From Neocallimastix lanati (nom. inval.) (taxonomy: Eukaryota; Neocallimastigomycota; Neocallimastigomycetes; Neocallimastigales; Neocallimastigaceae), in NCBI GenBank assembly GCA_016946835.1, contig JACVTC010000059.1:892501-954500 (forward strand): a stretch of 62,000 nucleotides of DNA, read 5' to 3'. The number at the start of each line of letters is the position of its first letter. Within the stretch, counting starts at the first letter, position 1. Made by a program: the position numbers and the translations under genes. Positions 1-13,871 of the stretch are shown here, piece by piece. The notes under the pieces were generated by a model that was given only the letters and a program-made list of their open reading frames with translations, was not told the origin of the DNA and did no database searches.

Positions 1-289
1 ATAAATTGTGGAATATTATATTTATTTTACGAGGATAACTTTTTTTTTTTTTTTTTTCTTTTTCTTCTTCTATATATTATTATATTTTAATATCCTATTT
101 ATTTAGAAGATAATTAATGTTAATAGAATAATATTGATGAAAAAAACGAAAAAAAAATAATTCTTAAATTATAAGTTTATATAAGGATATATAGATAGAT
201 TGAGAGATTGATCTTTTTTTTTTTTTTTTTTTAGTAAAATTATTAATTGATATTTATGAATTGCAATAACTCAATAATGATGATGATTT

Positions 290-784
290 TTATTTTCTCT
301 TTAATTCATCATATAATCCCTTAATAATTGATCTATATTTTTGTAAAGCTTGACCTCTCTTAACCTTTAAAATTGGTGATAATAAGTTTTCTTCTTCAGT
401 GAATTCATGTGGTTCAAGATATATATTCTTTATGGTTTCGAAACCTTTAAGATTATGTGATCTAGCATGAACGTTAATATCATTAACTAACTTTTTAATA
501 ATATTCTTATCTTTGCACATATCTTCAAAAGATAATGAAGCATCAACACCATTAGCAACAGCATATTCCATAAATTCCTTCTTCTTTGGAACTATTTTTT
601 TTTATTAATATTATTTTTATTATCAGTACCATAAAATAAATATAATTAAATATATATGAATATAATATTAATATAATGATATTTAATGAATAAGTATATA
701 ATTGGAAAAATAATGTACTAATATCTCTACAATGATTATTGATAAATATATCTTTTATCTTATTAAATATTATTATTAATTTTT

Positions 785-818
<34 letters not shown>

Positions 819-3800
819 GTTAAATTTACTTACCAATAATACCAACAAGTTGAGATTCAAGAGATTCACCATGAACAAAAATTTGGTTAACAATTGGATA
901 TTTCAAGTACTATATTAAATTTTTTTTTATTATTAACATTAGTTTAATTTTCAAATTTAATTTATATTTTATTTATTGATTTATTCTATTAATCGAAAAT
1001 ATTTATAAATACTTACAACTTCTTCAATCTTTTCTGGAGCAACATATTCACCTTGAGCAAGCTTAAAAATACTATTTAAAAAATTATATAAGGAATATCA
1101 TTAATATATAAATCATTTAGTATTTATATTCATATATATATTAATCATTTTTTTTTAACTTAAAAATAAGTAATTCCTAAAGAAGATTATTTACTTTTTA
1201 ACACGATCAATAATAACAATACGGTTGTGTTCATCCCAAATACTAATATTTATAAAATAAGTATTATTAAATACATATTAAATAAATATAGTAAATAATC
1301 AGTAATAGAATAAATAATAAATAATATATAATATAAAAATAAATAATATAAAAAGCTCATAATAATTGTAATAATCGTAATTACTGTTATAATAAATCAA
1401 TTATTTTTATTATTATGATTGTTGTCGATGTTGCTGTTGTTTATATTATTATTATTTAATAATAATAAATAGAAAAATAATAATAATAATAATTACCCAA
1501 TATCACCAGTTCTGAACCAACCATCTTCATCTAAAACTTCTTTAGTTAATTCTGGATTCTTATAGTAACCTCTGAAGACAGAGTGACCACGAACACAAAT
1601 TTCACCTCTTGGATAAGGCTTATCTGTTGATAAATAACCCATATCTTCAATATCTCTAAGTTTAACTTCAACAGGAGATTGTGGACCACCAACATGACCA
1701 GATTCCATATCCCATTTATCAGTCTAAAATTTAATTATATTATTATAAAGAATAAAAATATTAAAAAATATATAAATATATATATTAAATTAATTGATAT
1801 AATATGATAAAAAATATATAATTATATATATATATATAATATTAATATTTTAAAAAAATTAAGTTAATTATGTAAAAACTATATGAAACGAACATATATA
1901 TTTATATAAAATACATACTAAAGAAAGACAAGCGCAGGTTTCTGTTTGACCATAACCTTCTTGAACATCACATGAAAAACAAATATTTAAGAAATCAGTA
2001 ACATCAGCACTTAATGGAGCAGAACCAGAATAAATAGCCTTAACGTTACCACCAAGCTTATTACGAATGTTATTAAAAACAATTCTATCCCAAAGCCAGT
2101 GAGTATTACGTCCACGTTTTAATCCTCTTTTCTTAGAATTATATGCCAAATTGAAAAGCCAAGCAGTAATACCACCTTTTTTATTGATGTTATCCCATAC
2201 AGCATCATAAATTCTATTTAATAAACGTGGAACACTAGCAAATAAAGTTGGTCTTAGAGCAGCAACATCTTCTAATATCTAACAATAATAAATATATTAA
2301 TATATTATATATAATTATATAAATAATAATAACAAAAAGTTAAGTATTAATATATAAATTAATTATATTAATAGATTAAAAATAATTATTATATTTAAAA
2401 ATTAGTATCAAATTTTTATAAAATAATAATAATAATAAATATTATATTTAACAATTAGCATCAAAATTTTATAAAGAGATTATTTTATATATATATATAT
2501 ATATATATTTTATTTTTTTTTATAATATTTATATATATAATTATAATTATAATAATACCAAAATAAAAAAATAAAAATAATTTTTATATAAGAGTTAAAA
2601 TTTTATTTTATTTAAATTAAAATAAAATAAAAAATAATCAAATTATTAATTTTTTTTTTTTTTTTACCTTATGAGTATCACCTTGGTAGAAACCAATTTG
2701 GCCACCAAAGTAGGTAACAGTATTTTGAACCACTCTTTCAAAAACGTGAGCTAATGGTAAATAAGATAAGTAGACATCTTCATGAGTAATATACCTAAAT
2801 AAATCATTATCTCTTAAGTTTTGAATAGCACGTGAGAAAGAAACAATATTATCTTGAACTAAAATAGCTCCCTTTGGATTACCAGTAGTACCAGAAGTGT
2901 AACAAATAACACCAACAGTATCACTCTTTGGTAAAATAAATTCTTTTTGATTTTCTTTACCTTCCTTTTCTAAATCTTCAAAATAATAAACATCAACAGA
3001 AGAATTTTCAGCCATCTTTTTGATATCATCATCTATTGGATCATAAGAAATAAGAATTTTTAAAGTAGGATAGGACGAAATATTTTCTAATAATTTCTTA
3101 GCCTTATCAAGTGAAGCGCAACAAACTTTCATTTCAACTTGATTAATAATATATTGTAAAGCTTGAAGACCTAATGTATCATATAATGGAACACTTATAA
3201 TTGAATTGAAATTTGCTCCGTAATCAGTAATAACCCATTCAACTCTATTAATAGAGTAAATACCAATTGGATCGCTTGGTTTTAATCCAATTTTATCTGA
3301 AAGAAGGGCAGATCTGAATAATTTTTATTTTTTAGTTTTATTTTTTTTATATATATGTATAATAATTATTATATAATTTTTAAATCATTGTAAAATATTT
3401 TAAATTATTATTTAATTAATATAATAATTGTTATATGATTTTTAAATTGTTATAAAATATTTTAAAATGTTGTTTAATAAATATTATATGTTATATATAA
3501 ATCATATATTATATATTTTATTTAATAGATTAAATATAAATTTAAATACGTTTTTATGATAATAATAGTAAAAAATTATATATAAAATAATTAACAATTA
3601 GCATATAATTAGTATATAATTAAAAAATTCTACTTGAATAATTTACATAGTAATGCTTTTGTTTTTAAAAAAAACTATTAACTAGAAATAAAAAAATTAC
3701 CCAAAATTTTTAATTCTTTGTAAAGTTTCTTCATAAGTAAACCATTCATAAGGACCGAAACCATTATCAACAGCTTTTCTATAACCGAGGAAATTGCCTT

Positions 3801-4280
3801 TACCTTTGTATAATATATATAATATAATTTCATTTTATTAAATAATTCATTTATATTTTTGACTACTTTAAAAAATAATTTTATTAGACATAAAAAAAAA
3901 AAAAAAAAAAAAAACTAGTAATATTTGAAACCTTCAGTTTCATTGTATCCGTGCATAAAATTTTCATATACAGTTGGACAAACAGTGTTATCTTTTAAAG
4001 GTTCTCCTTGTTTTAAAGTGAAGTGACGATATGGCTATTTTATATGATAAAAAAAGAAATCATTATTAGTTATTCAATAATTAATATATAAATTTTATAA
4101 AATAATTATTAATACATCATATAAATAGAAACGATTAAATCAAATGTAGAAATAATAATAAATTATCTATTTTCTAATGATTATGTTTGCATACACTATT
4201 CAAAATACCTTAGTTTCTCCTGGAACTTCTGGAGCTTCTGGAACAGAGAAAGCAAACTTAAAATCTTTAGTAATTTTCAT
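290..4280 (-). CDS. Long-chain fatty acid--CoA ligase (ACSL type), ten exons
   Basis: Activates long-chain fatty acids to acyl-CoA with ATP, for lipid synthesis or remodelling. Exons on the minus strand by phase and GT-AG sites: 4280-4209, 4034-3932, 3803-3701, 3313-2668, 2278-1919, 1723-1497, 1242-1195, 1071-1017, 909-834, 591-290. The joined frame stays open and gives 663 aa, normal for the family. Seen motifs: ATP/AMP-binding [12 protein letters not shown] (residues 231-242), EGYGQTE (415-421), GWFRTGDIG (496-504), then IDRVKN and [15 protein letters not shown], the carboxy-terminal fatty-acyl-CoA signature. The N-terminus ([12 protein letters not shown]) has no clear signal peptide. Introns are 107-389 nt and very AT-rich, against a clearly richer coding composition. 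Intron 2 uses a weak donor (GTTTCA); all others are GTAxxx. No neighbour within 9 kb suggests a shared pathway. Family assignment is secure; the exact chain-length preference and organelle cannot be read from sequence. Confidence 0.95.
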
Positions 4281-5681
4281 CTTGAATTTAATATTTTTTA
4301 CAGTTTTCAATTGATTTCAAAATTAAATTACAAATATATCAAATAATATAACTCCCACAACTAAATTTTATTATTTTAATATTAATAGTATTATAAAAAT
4401 TTGTTAATTATCTTTTAGCATTATTATTATAAGTATTAATATTAATTCAAATAATAATAATTAATGTTATTAATATTAAATTACAATCTATACAAATTTA
4501 AACATTTAAATTTAAAATTGAAATAAAAAAATATATTTTTTAAAAATATTTTAAATGAATATTTGTATAAAATGAAATTAATATGAAAATATATATATAT
4601 ATAATACATATATATATATTTAAAAACATAAAATAAAATAATAAATATACCTTTAATTAGACTAAAATAAAAAAGAAATTATATTTAGTTTCTTTTTTAT
4701 TTTAATTTTATTATTATTATTATTATTATTATTAGTTTTGTTAAGAGAATAAATAAAAAAAAAAAAAAAAAAAAAAAATATATGTTTATAATTATATATA
4801 ATAAACAATAATAAAATATATATATATATTAAATAATAAAAAATAATGAATATAGTTTAATAAAAATTCGGTATATAATCAATTTAGAATATAGAATTTT
4901 AATCTATTATAAATATAATCTAATATTAATTTTAATTTATAAAAAAAAAAGTTTTCAATTATATATAAACACTATTTAATATACTTATGAGAATAAAAAT
5001 TTAAATAACAATATATATTAATAAAATTGTGTAAATTTCACAAAAAAAAAAAAATTTTAAAATTTTCATCCACTTTTTTATTTTTGAATTAATTATAATA
5101 TATGAAGTTAATAAGCATAGAAATATATTAATATTATTTAATATATATTAGCATTAAATTTAATTAAAATAAATATATTAAAAAAAATTTATCAATCAAA
5201 AAGACTTTTTATTAATTTAAAATAAAGAAGTATGAAAGAACATAAGAAAAAAAATATTCTTTGATGGGTATTATTTTCATTTTTATTCAATTAATAAAAA
5301 AAAATAATTAGATTTTCATTTTTATTCAATTAATAAAAAAAATAATTAGTATTTTAATAATACAGTTGAATTAAAAATTATAGTCACATTTTAATTATTA
5401 ATACTACAACGATTAAGTAATGTTTTTTAAATAAAAAAAATTTTAACGATAAATTTTGGTTGGTTGGTTTATTTTCATTATACAAAACCAAACAGTATAG
5501 AAATAATTAATAATTACAAAAATAAATATAAAGAATTTTATTTTCATGTATAATATAAACAATATTTATAATATCAGTTTTTTTTTTATCCTATATAATT
5601 AAATATATACATATAAAAAAAAATAAATAAATAAAAAAAAAAAAAAGACAAATTCATTGAAAGTTTAACTTTTTTTTTATA
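4281..5681. other. AT-rich spacer upstream of the acyl-CoA ligase
   Basis: No coding signal. It holds homopolymer A and T runs, (ATT)n at 4708-4733 and a short direct repeat near 5269-5351 (a TTTTCATTTTTATTCAATTA block present twice). The promoter of the minus-strand ligase gene should lie in its left part; no specific motif could be picked out of the background. Confidence 0.6.
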
Positions 5682-5968
5682 ATCTAATATTTTTTTTTAT
5701 TTCTATTTTCTTTACTTTTATTTTAAAATTATTTTTGTTTCTAACTTAAAGTCATCTAATATTTTTTTTATTTCTATTTTCTTTACTTTTATTTTAAAAT
5801 TATTTTTGTTTCTAACTTAAAGTCATCTAATATTTTTTTTTATTTCTATTTTCTTTACTTTTATTTTAAAATTATTTTTGTTTCTAACTTAAAGTCATCT
5901 AATATTTTTTTTTATTTCTATTTTCTTTACTTTTATTTTAAAATTATTTTTGTTTCTAACTTAAAGTC
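5682..5968. repeat. Tandem repeat, about 71 bp x 4
   Basis: Four nearly identical units start at about 5682, 5753, 5824 and 5896. Each runs from TCTAATATTTTTT through TTTCTATTTTCTTTACTTTT to TTTCTAACTTAAAGTCA. They differ mainly in the length of one T run. The units do not encode an open frame. The near identity points to recent expansion. Confidence 0.9.
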
Positions 5969-7577
5969 AAATATAAGATCAAAATACAATGGAATATACT
6001 AACAATGCAATATATTAGTTGTATATTTATAATTAATTAGTTAATTAATAGTAATATATGTATATCATATATTCTTCAAAATTTATCATAAGATAAAACA
6101 TAAAATTTTTTTTCTTTAAAAATATATCATAAATATCAATAACGATATATTTTATAATTAAAAAAGTTTTTTATTTTATATCTTCAATTTTTTGTATATG
6201 AATTTCCATATATAGAAAATGTTAATATTAAAATAATAATTATAAAATAATATACATAATAAAATTTGATAAATTTTAATTTGTAGAGGAATTTTATATT
6301 TTTATTCTTTTTTTATAAAATAATTTTAACACTAAATATATTATATTAGTATACTATATTAGTATATATATTTATAATTTAATATATAATAAAATATAAT
6401 ATATAATATATTTTAGTGAATTTATTTTTTTTTTTTTTTTGCCTTATAGAGAATTTACGCCCTTTTTTTTTTTTGAGACATAATTTTTATATTAAAATAT
6501 TGATAGGTAAAGTATTAATAAATAGTATTTTCAAAGCCCTGATATTATATTATATTTATTTATTTAACCACTTATTTATTCATTTATTTATTATTTATTT
6601 TTATTTATTTTTATTTATTTATCTATTTATTTATTATTTTTTATTTTTATCTATTATTTATTTTATTTTTTTTTATTTTTATCTATAATTTATTTTTTTT
6701 TTTATTTTTATTTATTATTTATTTTTTTTGTTTGTTTTTTTTAACTTTTATTTATTATTTATTTATTTATTTACTTATTTATTTTTTACTTCTATTTATT
6801 ATTTATTTTTTTTATTATTTTATATTTATTATTTATTTTTTTTATTATTTTATTAATTCTTTCAATATAATTATAAATATTTATTATTTAAATATTAAAT
6901 ACATTAAATATTAAAAATTTGTGAGAAAATATATATGTATTAATCTTAAAAATATTTAACTGCCATAAAAATTTTAAACATATATATGAAGATCTTTAAT
7001 TATGAAATATTTATTTTGTACTACATTATATTACATTTCACTATATTTTTTTTAAAAAAAAATATGAATATATCATTTAATGATAATAAATACTTTTTTT
7101 TTTTTTAAATTGTTATTAATAAATACTTTATGAGCATGAATTTGGAAAAAGACGCAAAGAGAAATATCTCTCGTGATGTATGTAACTTATTATAAGCAAC
7201 TTTTAAAAAAGGATAAAGAAAAGAAAATGATATATTATTTTGGAAGAAGAGAAAATGAACCTATGGAAGTATATATTATGAGAATTAAACAAGATAAATA
7301 TTCTTGTTATTATCCCAGTCTCAGAATATAAAAATGAAAATATTTAATGAACTGCGTATAAAGGTATTTATTTTAATAAAAGTTCTAATGAAGAACAGAT
7401 TGTAAAAAAACAAAAAAAATAATCACCAAAATTTATAAACACATTAAATAAAATTTGTTTTAAAAAATTATCTCATTAAACATAAATTGCATAAATATGC
7501 TATTAGCTGAATAATATTAATAATAATTATAATTGTTTAAAATACGAAAAAATTAAACCCATCTATTATCTATTAAT
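5969..7577. other. AT-rich spacer with T-rich low complexity and a possible relic exon
   Basis: 6540-6860 is (TTTA)n/(TTTTTA)n low complexity; open frames across it encode only Phe, Leu, Ile and Tyr and are not genes. 7130-7330 is slightly richer in G and C and holds short open blocks, for example ATG at 7228 followed by residues YYFGRRENEPMEVYIMR before a stop. This could be a decayed exon of an unknown gene or element; nothing in it was recognised. Confidence 0.4.
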
Positions 7578-7828
7578 TATTCTAATATTAAAAATACTAA
7601 TCTTATTATATTTTCCTATCTAATTACTTTGTCTTTTTTTATTCTAATATTAAAATACTAATCTTATTATATTTTCCTATCTAATTATTTTGTCTTTTTT
7701 TATTCTAATATTAAAAATACTAATCTTATTATATTTTCCTATCTAATTATATTGTCTTTTTTTATTTTAATATTAAAAATACTAATCTTATTATATTTTC
7801 CTATCTAATTATTTTGTCTTTTTTTATT
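7578..7828. repeat. Tandem repeat, about 62 bp x 4
   Basis: Four units of the pattern ATTCTAATATTAAAAATACT, then AATCTTATTATATTTTCCTA, then TCTAATTATTTTGTCTTTTT. Units differ by one or two bases (for example TACTTTG or TATATTG in place of TATTTTG). No open frame. It is a second minisatellite of similar size to the one 1.9 kb upstream but unrelated in sequence. Confidence 0.9.
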
Positions 7829-8114
7829 TATTATTTTAACTAATTCTAAATCAAAATCTATTTATAAAAAACAATTATTTATTTTAATATTTATTTTACA
7901 TTAAAAATAATAATAAAGAAAATAAAAAAAAATAATAAGGTAAATAAAATATTAATGATACTTCATTAATATTTTATTTATAAAAAATATAATTCAGTTA
8001 ATTTAGTTTACAATTTTATTAAATTAAATAAAATATAATAGTTAATTATATTATTTTAAATAATGTAAAGATTTTAATTATTATGATTTTTTATATTATT
8101 TAAAATAATATAGT

Positions 8115-8446
8115 TAATTAAAATCTTTAAATTATAATTTAATATAATATTTAAAATTAATTAAATAATTAAACTTTTGATACAACTATGTTGTACAATT
8201 TTGAAATTAATGTTAACTTACTGTACAACATTACTTTATAATTATTTTAATTATAATGTAATGATTATTTTATAGAACAATAATTAAAATCTTTAAATTA
8301 TAATTTAATATAATATTTAAAATTAATTAAATAATTAAACTTTTGATACAACTATGTTGTACAATTTTGAAATTAATGTTAACTTACTGTACAACATTAC
8401 TTTATAATTATTTTAATTATAATGTAATGATTATTTTATAGAACAA
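8115..8446. repeat. Direct duplication, 166 bp x 2, with an internal inverted repeat
   Basis: 8115-8280 and 8281-8446 appear identical. Each copy carries ATGTTGTACA and, about 35 bp on, its complement TGTACAACAT, so each can form a hairpin. A further imperfect inverted pair flanks the first copy (8041-8065 against 8090-8119). The arrangement would suit a small palindromic mobile element or a replication slip; no target-site duplication was identified. Confidence 0.8.
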
Positions 8447-9399
8447 TAATTTGAGGTAAATTAAAATAACGCAAAAGCTTGTTAACAATTTTGAATCACA
8501 GTAATTTTTATAGAATTTATTTTAATTCGCAATTTTGGAAAATTAGTGCAGTGAAAAATTGATTAAATTATATAAAAATACATTTAAAATGTATTTAATA
8601 ATTTTGTATTATTTATTTATAATGAAAACTGTTATATATTATTTCATATAAAAAATGAACATATTAAAAATTTTCTTTTTTATATTAATTTTAATATTAG
8701 AAAATAAAATTTAAAGACATTTATCATTTGAAATGTTTAATATACTTATAATTTCTTTTTTTTTAAAAAAAAAAATTATAAATTGACAATTTTAATATCT
8801 TTTAAAATTAGATTTTTTATACTCAGTATAATTACTATTAATTTATATATAAAAATTTAAAAATTAAAATCAAATAATACAATATTATATGCGAGTTATA
8901 TAAAAAATAAAAATTAATAACACTTATATTACTACAATTATAACATAGATAAGTATATAGTGATAAATAATACATAGATATTAAAAGAAATGAAGAAATT
9001 TTAGTTTGAAAAATATTTTAATTCGTGTTAATTTATAAACATATATTTAAATAATATTTTATAGTACAATTAAAATCATTAAATTAGAAGGAATAATAAA
9101 CATATTGATATTGAACTGGGTTTGTATAAGTATTATCCATATTCCATAGGTATTATGACTAGAATTATAATCAGAATTATAGCTAGTATTTATTATATCT
9201 AATGTAAGAAATATTTATAGATGTTGATTTATTATAATCATTATAATTAATAAGTATCATAATCAGATTGATATATAGGGAAAAATAGGATTAAGGCAGT
9301 AGGAATATTAAAAATAATTATTACTATTGGACTTTATGTAGTATTTAATAAAGTATATTTTGGAAGTTAATAAAATATTAATAAAATATTTTTTTAATA

Positions 9400-9755
9400 T
9401 GTTACCGTTATAGATGAATGTGTATGACACTGCTTATCTCATAAAAATATATTTAATAATTTAAATTTAAATTATAAACGTATATAACAATCAATATTGA
9501 AACAAGGCAGCTATTTACAATAGCGAAAATGAAATCATTAATTAAAAATCAAGACCCATAGATATAAAATATCACCATATAAGAGAACTTATTAAAGAAA
9601 ATAAAATTACTCTAAATTATGTAAAGTCTGAAGATAATTTATCCGATGGTTTTACAAAATATTTAAATACTAATTCATTAAATAAGTTCAAAGGTTCAAT
9701 TATGGTTAATATATACAGTATAATAATTTATTATAATTTAAATACACCATTGTAA
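9400..9755 (+). pseudogene. Copia-type retrotransposon RNase H, decayed C-terminal fragment
   Basis: The clearest frame runs from 9501 to the TAA at 9753-9755. It reads NKAAIYNSENEI, then RPIDIKYHHIRELIKENKI and SEDNLSDGFTKYL. These match the end of Ty1/copia RNase H: the DNxAAI block, the KHIDIKYHxIRE block and the NxADxFTKxL block. A stop at about 9540 interrupts it, and degenerate codons resembling the preceding EYVAxxE block can be traced back to about 9400. Only the 3' end of an element is present; integrase and reverse transcriptase were not found upstream. A 3' LTR may start soon after the stop, but no TG...CA boundary was convincing. Confidence 0.8.
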
Positions 9756-11205
9756 ATGAGGCTTATGCCACAATATTATTGCTTAGTATAATATTGTAAT
9801 ATAATATGATAAAATTTAATGCATGTATTATTATAAAATAATAATTAAAATAATAAATTAATAAAAAATAGCATTTGTAAATAAAAGAAAAAACATTATT
9901 ATGAATTTTAGAAGTTTAACTATTTTAAATTTGTAATTATTGTGTTTTTGTATTTTTTGCTTATTTGTTGATTATCGTCTGAGAACTTTTTATTTTAAGT
10001 TTCGCTTTGTTATTTTAACAAAAAAATTAAGTAACAATTTTATATTTTTATTAAATATATTATAATTATTAAAAAAAAAACTACAGGAATTTGGATTTTC
10101 AATATTTAGTTATAGCTGATTATAATATAAACTACTATAGTTGTTTAAAAAAGTTTACAAATTAATTTCTTTTTTTTTTTTTTTTTTTTTTTCATATATA
10201 AATTATTACTCATATATATTTTACAACTCTCCAAACTTAATTATGTTTTTTTTTTTTTTTAATTATCCTTTTTTATATTAAAAGAAAATTAATAATAAAT
10301 AAATATATCTATATTTGTTTTATAATTATATAAATATTAATAAATATTAATTGATAATTTTAATATAATTATTAAAATAATCAAAATAATAATAATAGTA
10401 ATAATAAGTAAAAATAAAAAAATGTTATTTTTTTCTCTTTAGTAATTATGATTTAAAAAAATTTAAAATATTTAAATATTAAATTTTTGTTTAAATCATT
10501 AAATGTAATATACAATATATATAGAATATATATAATTTTATAAATACTAACTTATTTAATTTTAACTCTTTTATTATAACATCAATTTAAGAATAAGAAT
10601 TTATAAAAATAAATATATATTAACCTAGTTATAATTATTTATTTGAATAATTAAATGATTATAAAACAAAGATGTTTATATAAAAAATATTTAAAAAAAA
10701 TATAATTTTTTTTCAAAATAATAAAAGTAATATACGGTACTTATAAAAATTGTTTATAGTCAAATTAAATAAAAACTTTTGTATTTGTTGAACATTTGTA
10801 TTGAAAAAAGGAATTCTTATTAAATTTTGAATAGCTAATAACATAGTATGTTTAATTAACTAAGCTTTATGTTTTATTTTTTTTTTTTTTTCATTTAGAG
10901 TATTTTGTTATCATTCTTATTTAATTATAAGAACCCTTCATATATATATATATATATTTTAATTAATTATAAATATGCTTAATCTTAGGTAATACTATAT
11001 TTTATTTAGATAAATTAATCATTTTTGTTTAATTTTATATTTAATTTATTCTTTTATATATATATATATTAAAAAATATCCTTTCATTATAAATAGATTT
11101 TTTTCTTTTTTCATTATAGTTATGAATAAATATATTATAGTAAGTAAAACTATAAATGATGTTTCATTAAATAAAAATTATTCTTGTAATGCTTCCACCT
11201 TCGAA
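9756..11205. other. AT-rich spacer downstream of the copia fragment
   Basis: 9756-10030 is a little less AT-biased and may be the remains of an LTR. The rest is homopolymer-rich spacer with no supported gene. Confidence 0.4.
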
Positions 11206-12290
11206 TCAATTAATTATCATGAAATTATATATATTGTACATTAAAACATTAAAACGATTTATTTGTATTTCACTTTTATTCATATTTATATACATAACGT
11301 TCGTGAAACGGGTAGAATTTACAATAACTATTATGAAATAAACATTATCTATTATCAGGAAGCATCCTTTAATTGTTTTCTTGAATTTCATTACCACCTT
11401 CGTTTGTACCATAATAAATCAAATTATTGTGATATGCGTATATGGTACAATTACAAAATATGATAAAAAAAAAAACCGATTTTGCAAAACCTAATAAATA
11501 TCAAATAACTCAATATGGGGAAAAATTTTTTCATTATATTGTTGTTAGTCATCTCTTATTATTTAAATAATAAAATTGTGGAAAATATTATTCATGTCAC
11601 CATTTCTAGGGTAACCAAATTTTATTTCAAAAAACATTATAATTCTCACCCTTTCTTTAAATCTTTCAGATTAATCATTTTTCAAACGATTCGGATCCAT
11701 TTATATTGGAAGCTTAATAAACTCTATCATAAATCTCTTAAACAAATTTTTATCGGGGATTTCATTTGTCCTTTTTCCCTTTACTCTCTTTATTTAATTG
11801 TATAAATAAGGGAACTGGAAGTACCGTTCTTTACGTATATACATTACTTTTTTTTTTTGTTTTCCTTATGTTTAAATGATGAATATGAAGAAAATGATGA
11901 AGATGATTTTCCAATTGGGTATATTATTATATTACTATTTTTCTCAATTTTTTTATACTACTCATTACGTTATCCCTTAACATTTTACAATTCACATTTT
12001 ATATCATTGAATATATCGCAATTATTTGTAATGATTATACTTTTTCGGTCATCGGTATTTATTGGACTCCGTTTACAAAAGCCGCTAAAATTACTTTCGA
12101 CATTATGATTGATTATAAATTTGAAGCGCTTTTTATTAATGATACCATTGTAAAAGTTGTACTTGCCGTAAGTGAATATATATCAGTAATCTTGGCTATC
12201 ATCATTGCTAATATTTATTCCGATTTTCAAGGAGATGATAAAAAAAAATTTATCTCTCCATCTTCTAGGCCTATTTTTAATCTGTAGAAA
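11206..12290 (+). pseudogene. Decayed multi-span membrane protein, family not recognised
   Basis: Base composition is clearly richer in G and C than the flanks, and all frames contain hydrophobic blocks broken by stops and frame changes. The best block is the frame of 12105-12287, open upstream to about 11910 without an ATG. It holds several hydrophobic segments (for example LLITLSLNILQFTFYII), then FSVIGIYWTPFTKAAKITF and VVLAVSEYISVILAIIIANI, and ends SSRPIFNL before TAG. Earlier blocks at 11515-11805 and 11857-12108 are in other frames. The pattern suits a former polytopic transporter or receptor. I do not recognise the family and assign no function. Coding origin is inferred from composition and hydrophobic periodicity only. 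Confidence 0.45.
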
Positions 12291-12412
12291 AATATTTTCA
12301 TCATTTACCTCTGGAATTAGATCCACCGTCATTACAGTATTTATGTATTTCATTGAAAGTTATAAGAATAAAAATTATTAATTTAATTCGTTATCCCACA
12401 ATATAGGTTAAT

Positions 12413-12420
<8 letters not shown>

Positions 12421-12452
<32 letters not shown>

Positions 12453-12543
12453 AAATAAAATAAAATAAAATAAAAAATAAAAAAAAATACTCTTCTAATT
12501 AATGATAATAAAATATACTCTTCTAATTAATGATAATAAAATA
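12421..12543. repeat. Poly-A / (AAAAT)n tract and 28-bp direct duplication
   Basis: A long A run and (AAAAT)n are followed by two copies of a 28-bp unit beginning TACTCTTCTAATTAATGATA (12488-12515 and 12516-12543). Confidence 0.85.
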
Positions 12544-13871
12544 TACTCGAACAGTATGATTCACGAAATATAAATTATAATAATAATGAAGTAAAACCTA
12601 TTGGATGAAGAAAAAAAAAGAAAGAAAGAAAGAAAGGATGAGAGTGAGAGTAAGAGAAGCTTTTAACCTATTATTAACCCTTTATATTTTAATTTTTTTA
12701 TTTATTGAAATAGTATTTAATAATATTAAAAGCTCACCTTAATTATAGATAGAATTTCTTATTAATTTAAAACATTATAAATATATATATATATATTTAT
12801 ATATGCTTGTTGGTATATTTGTTTATTTGTTTGTTTGCTTTTATTACAAATAATTCAATAAAAATAAATAAATAAATACTATACCATGATAAATAATATT
12901 AAAATAATTTTTATTATTAATAAATTAATTAAAAATAAATAAATAAGAAGATATAATAAAATACTTCATATAGAAAATATTTATTCTGTTGATAATAATC
13001 ATTATACTTTATATTAATATTAAATACTATAAAAAAAAGATATAATAAAATACTTCATATAGAAAATATTTATTCTGTTGATAATAATCATTATACTTTA
13101 TATTAATATTAAATACTATAAAAAAAATTTAAGTATTCTATTTAAGAAATTTTATATAAAAAAAAAATTAAAGATTTATATTTATTAATGTATATTTATT
13201 AATGTGTAACATTATTCTTTTTAATATTTATGTTGTTATAATAACTATAAAATATATATATATATATTAATTTTTTGTGATATTTAAATTAATGAATAAG
13301 AAAAAGTTATCATTTTTTAGTAGTTTTTTATTATCAGTAGTAGTATTAATATTAGTATAAGTAATAGTATTTATAAAGTATTATTACAGTTATTATTAAA
13401 TCTATATAAGTTAATTGAATTCTTTTATTTTATTTTTTAGTTTTATTATTATAATTTTTTTTTTTTTATATATTATAATTTATTATTTTTTAACAATTAA
13501 AAACCATAAAAATTCATAATTTATTTCTTAATTATTATATTTTTCATAAATGATTTTTTTTTTTTCAATATAGATGATATGTGGAATAATATAATATAAA
13601 TTTTTTTTTTATTTTAAAAGTTTTAAAAATTTATTATTTTTTTTTGATTGGATATAATTAATTTTTAAATAGCCAAAAAAAAAAAAAAAAAATTAAAAAA
13701 AAAAAATTAAAAAAAAAAAAAAAAAAAAAAAATAGTAATTTATTAAGTAATTTATAAAATAATAATTCATTAATCAAATATTTTAAATATTATAATTAAT
13801 CAAAATTAAGCCATAATAATATAATTAATAATATAATATAAAAGAAGAAGAAGAAGAAAAAGAAGAAGAAA
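12544..13871. other. Spacer with a 90-bp duplication, upstream of the methyltransferase gene
   Basis: 12949-13038 and 13039-13128 are near-identical direct copies beginning AGATATAATAAAATACTTCA. The remainder is A/T homopolymer spacer. The last 30 bases before the ATG at 13872 are a purine-rich GAAGAAGAAG leader. Confidence 0.7.

Noticed and set aside
6416-6914. Open frames of 60-90 codons on the plus strand
   Set aside because: They translate TTTA-type low complexity into Phe, Leu, Ile and Tyr only; no domain or start context.
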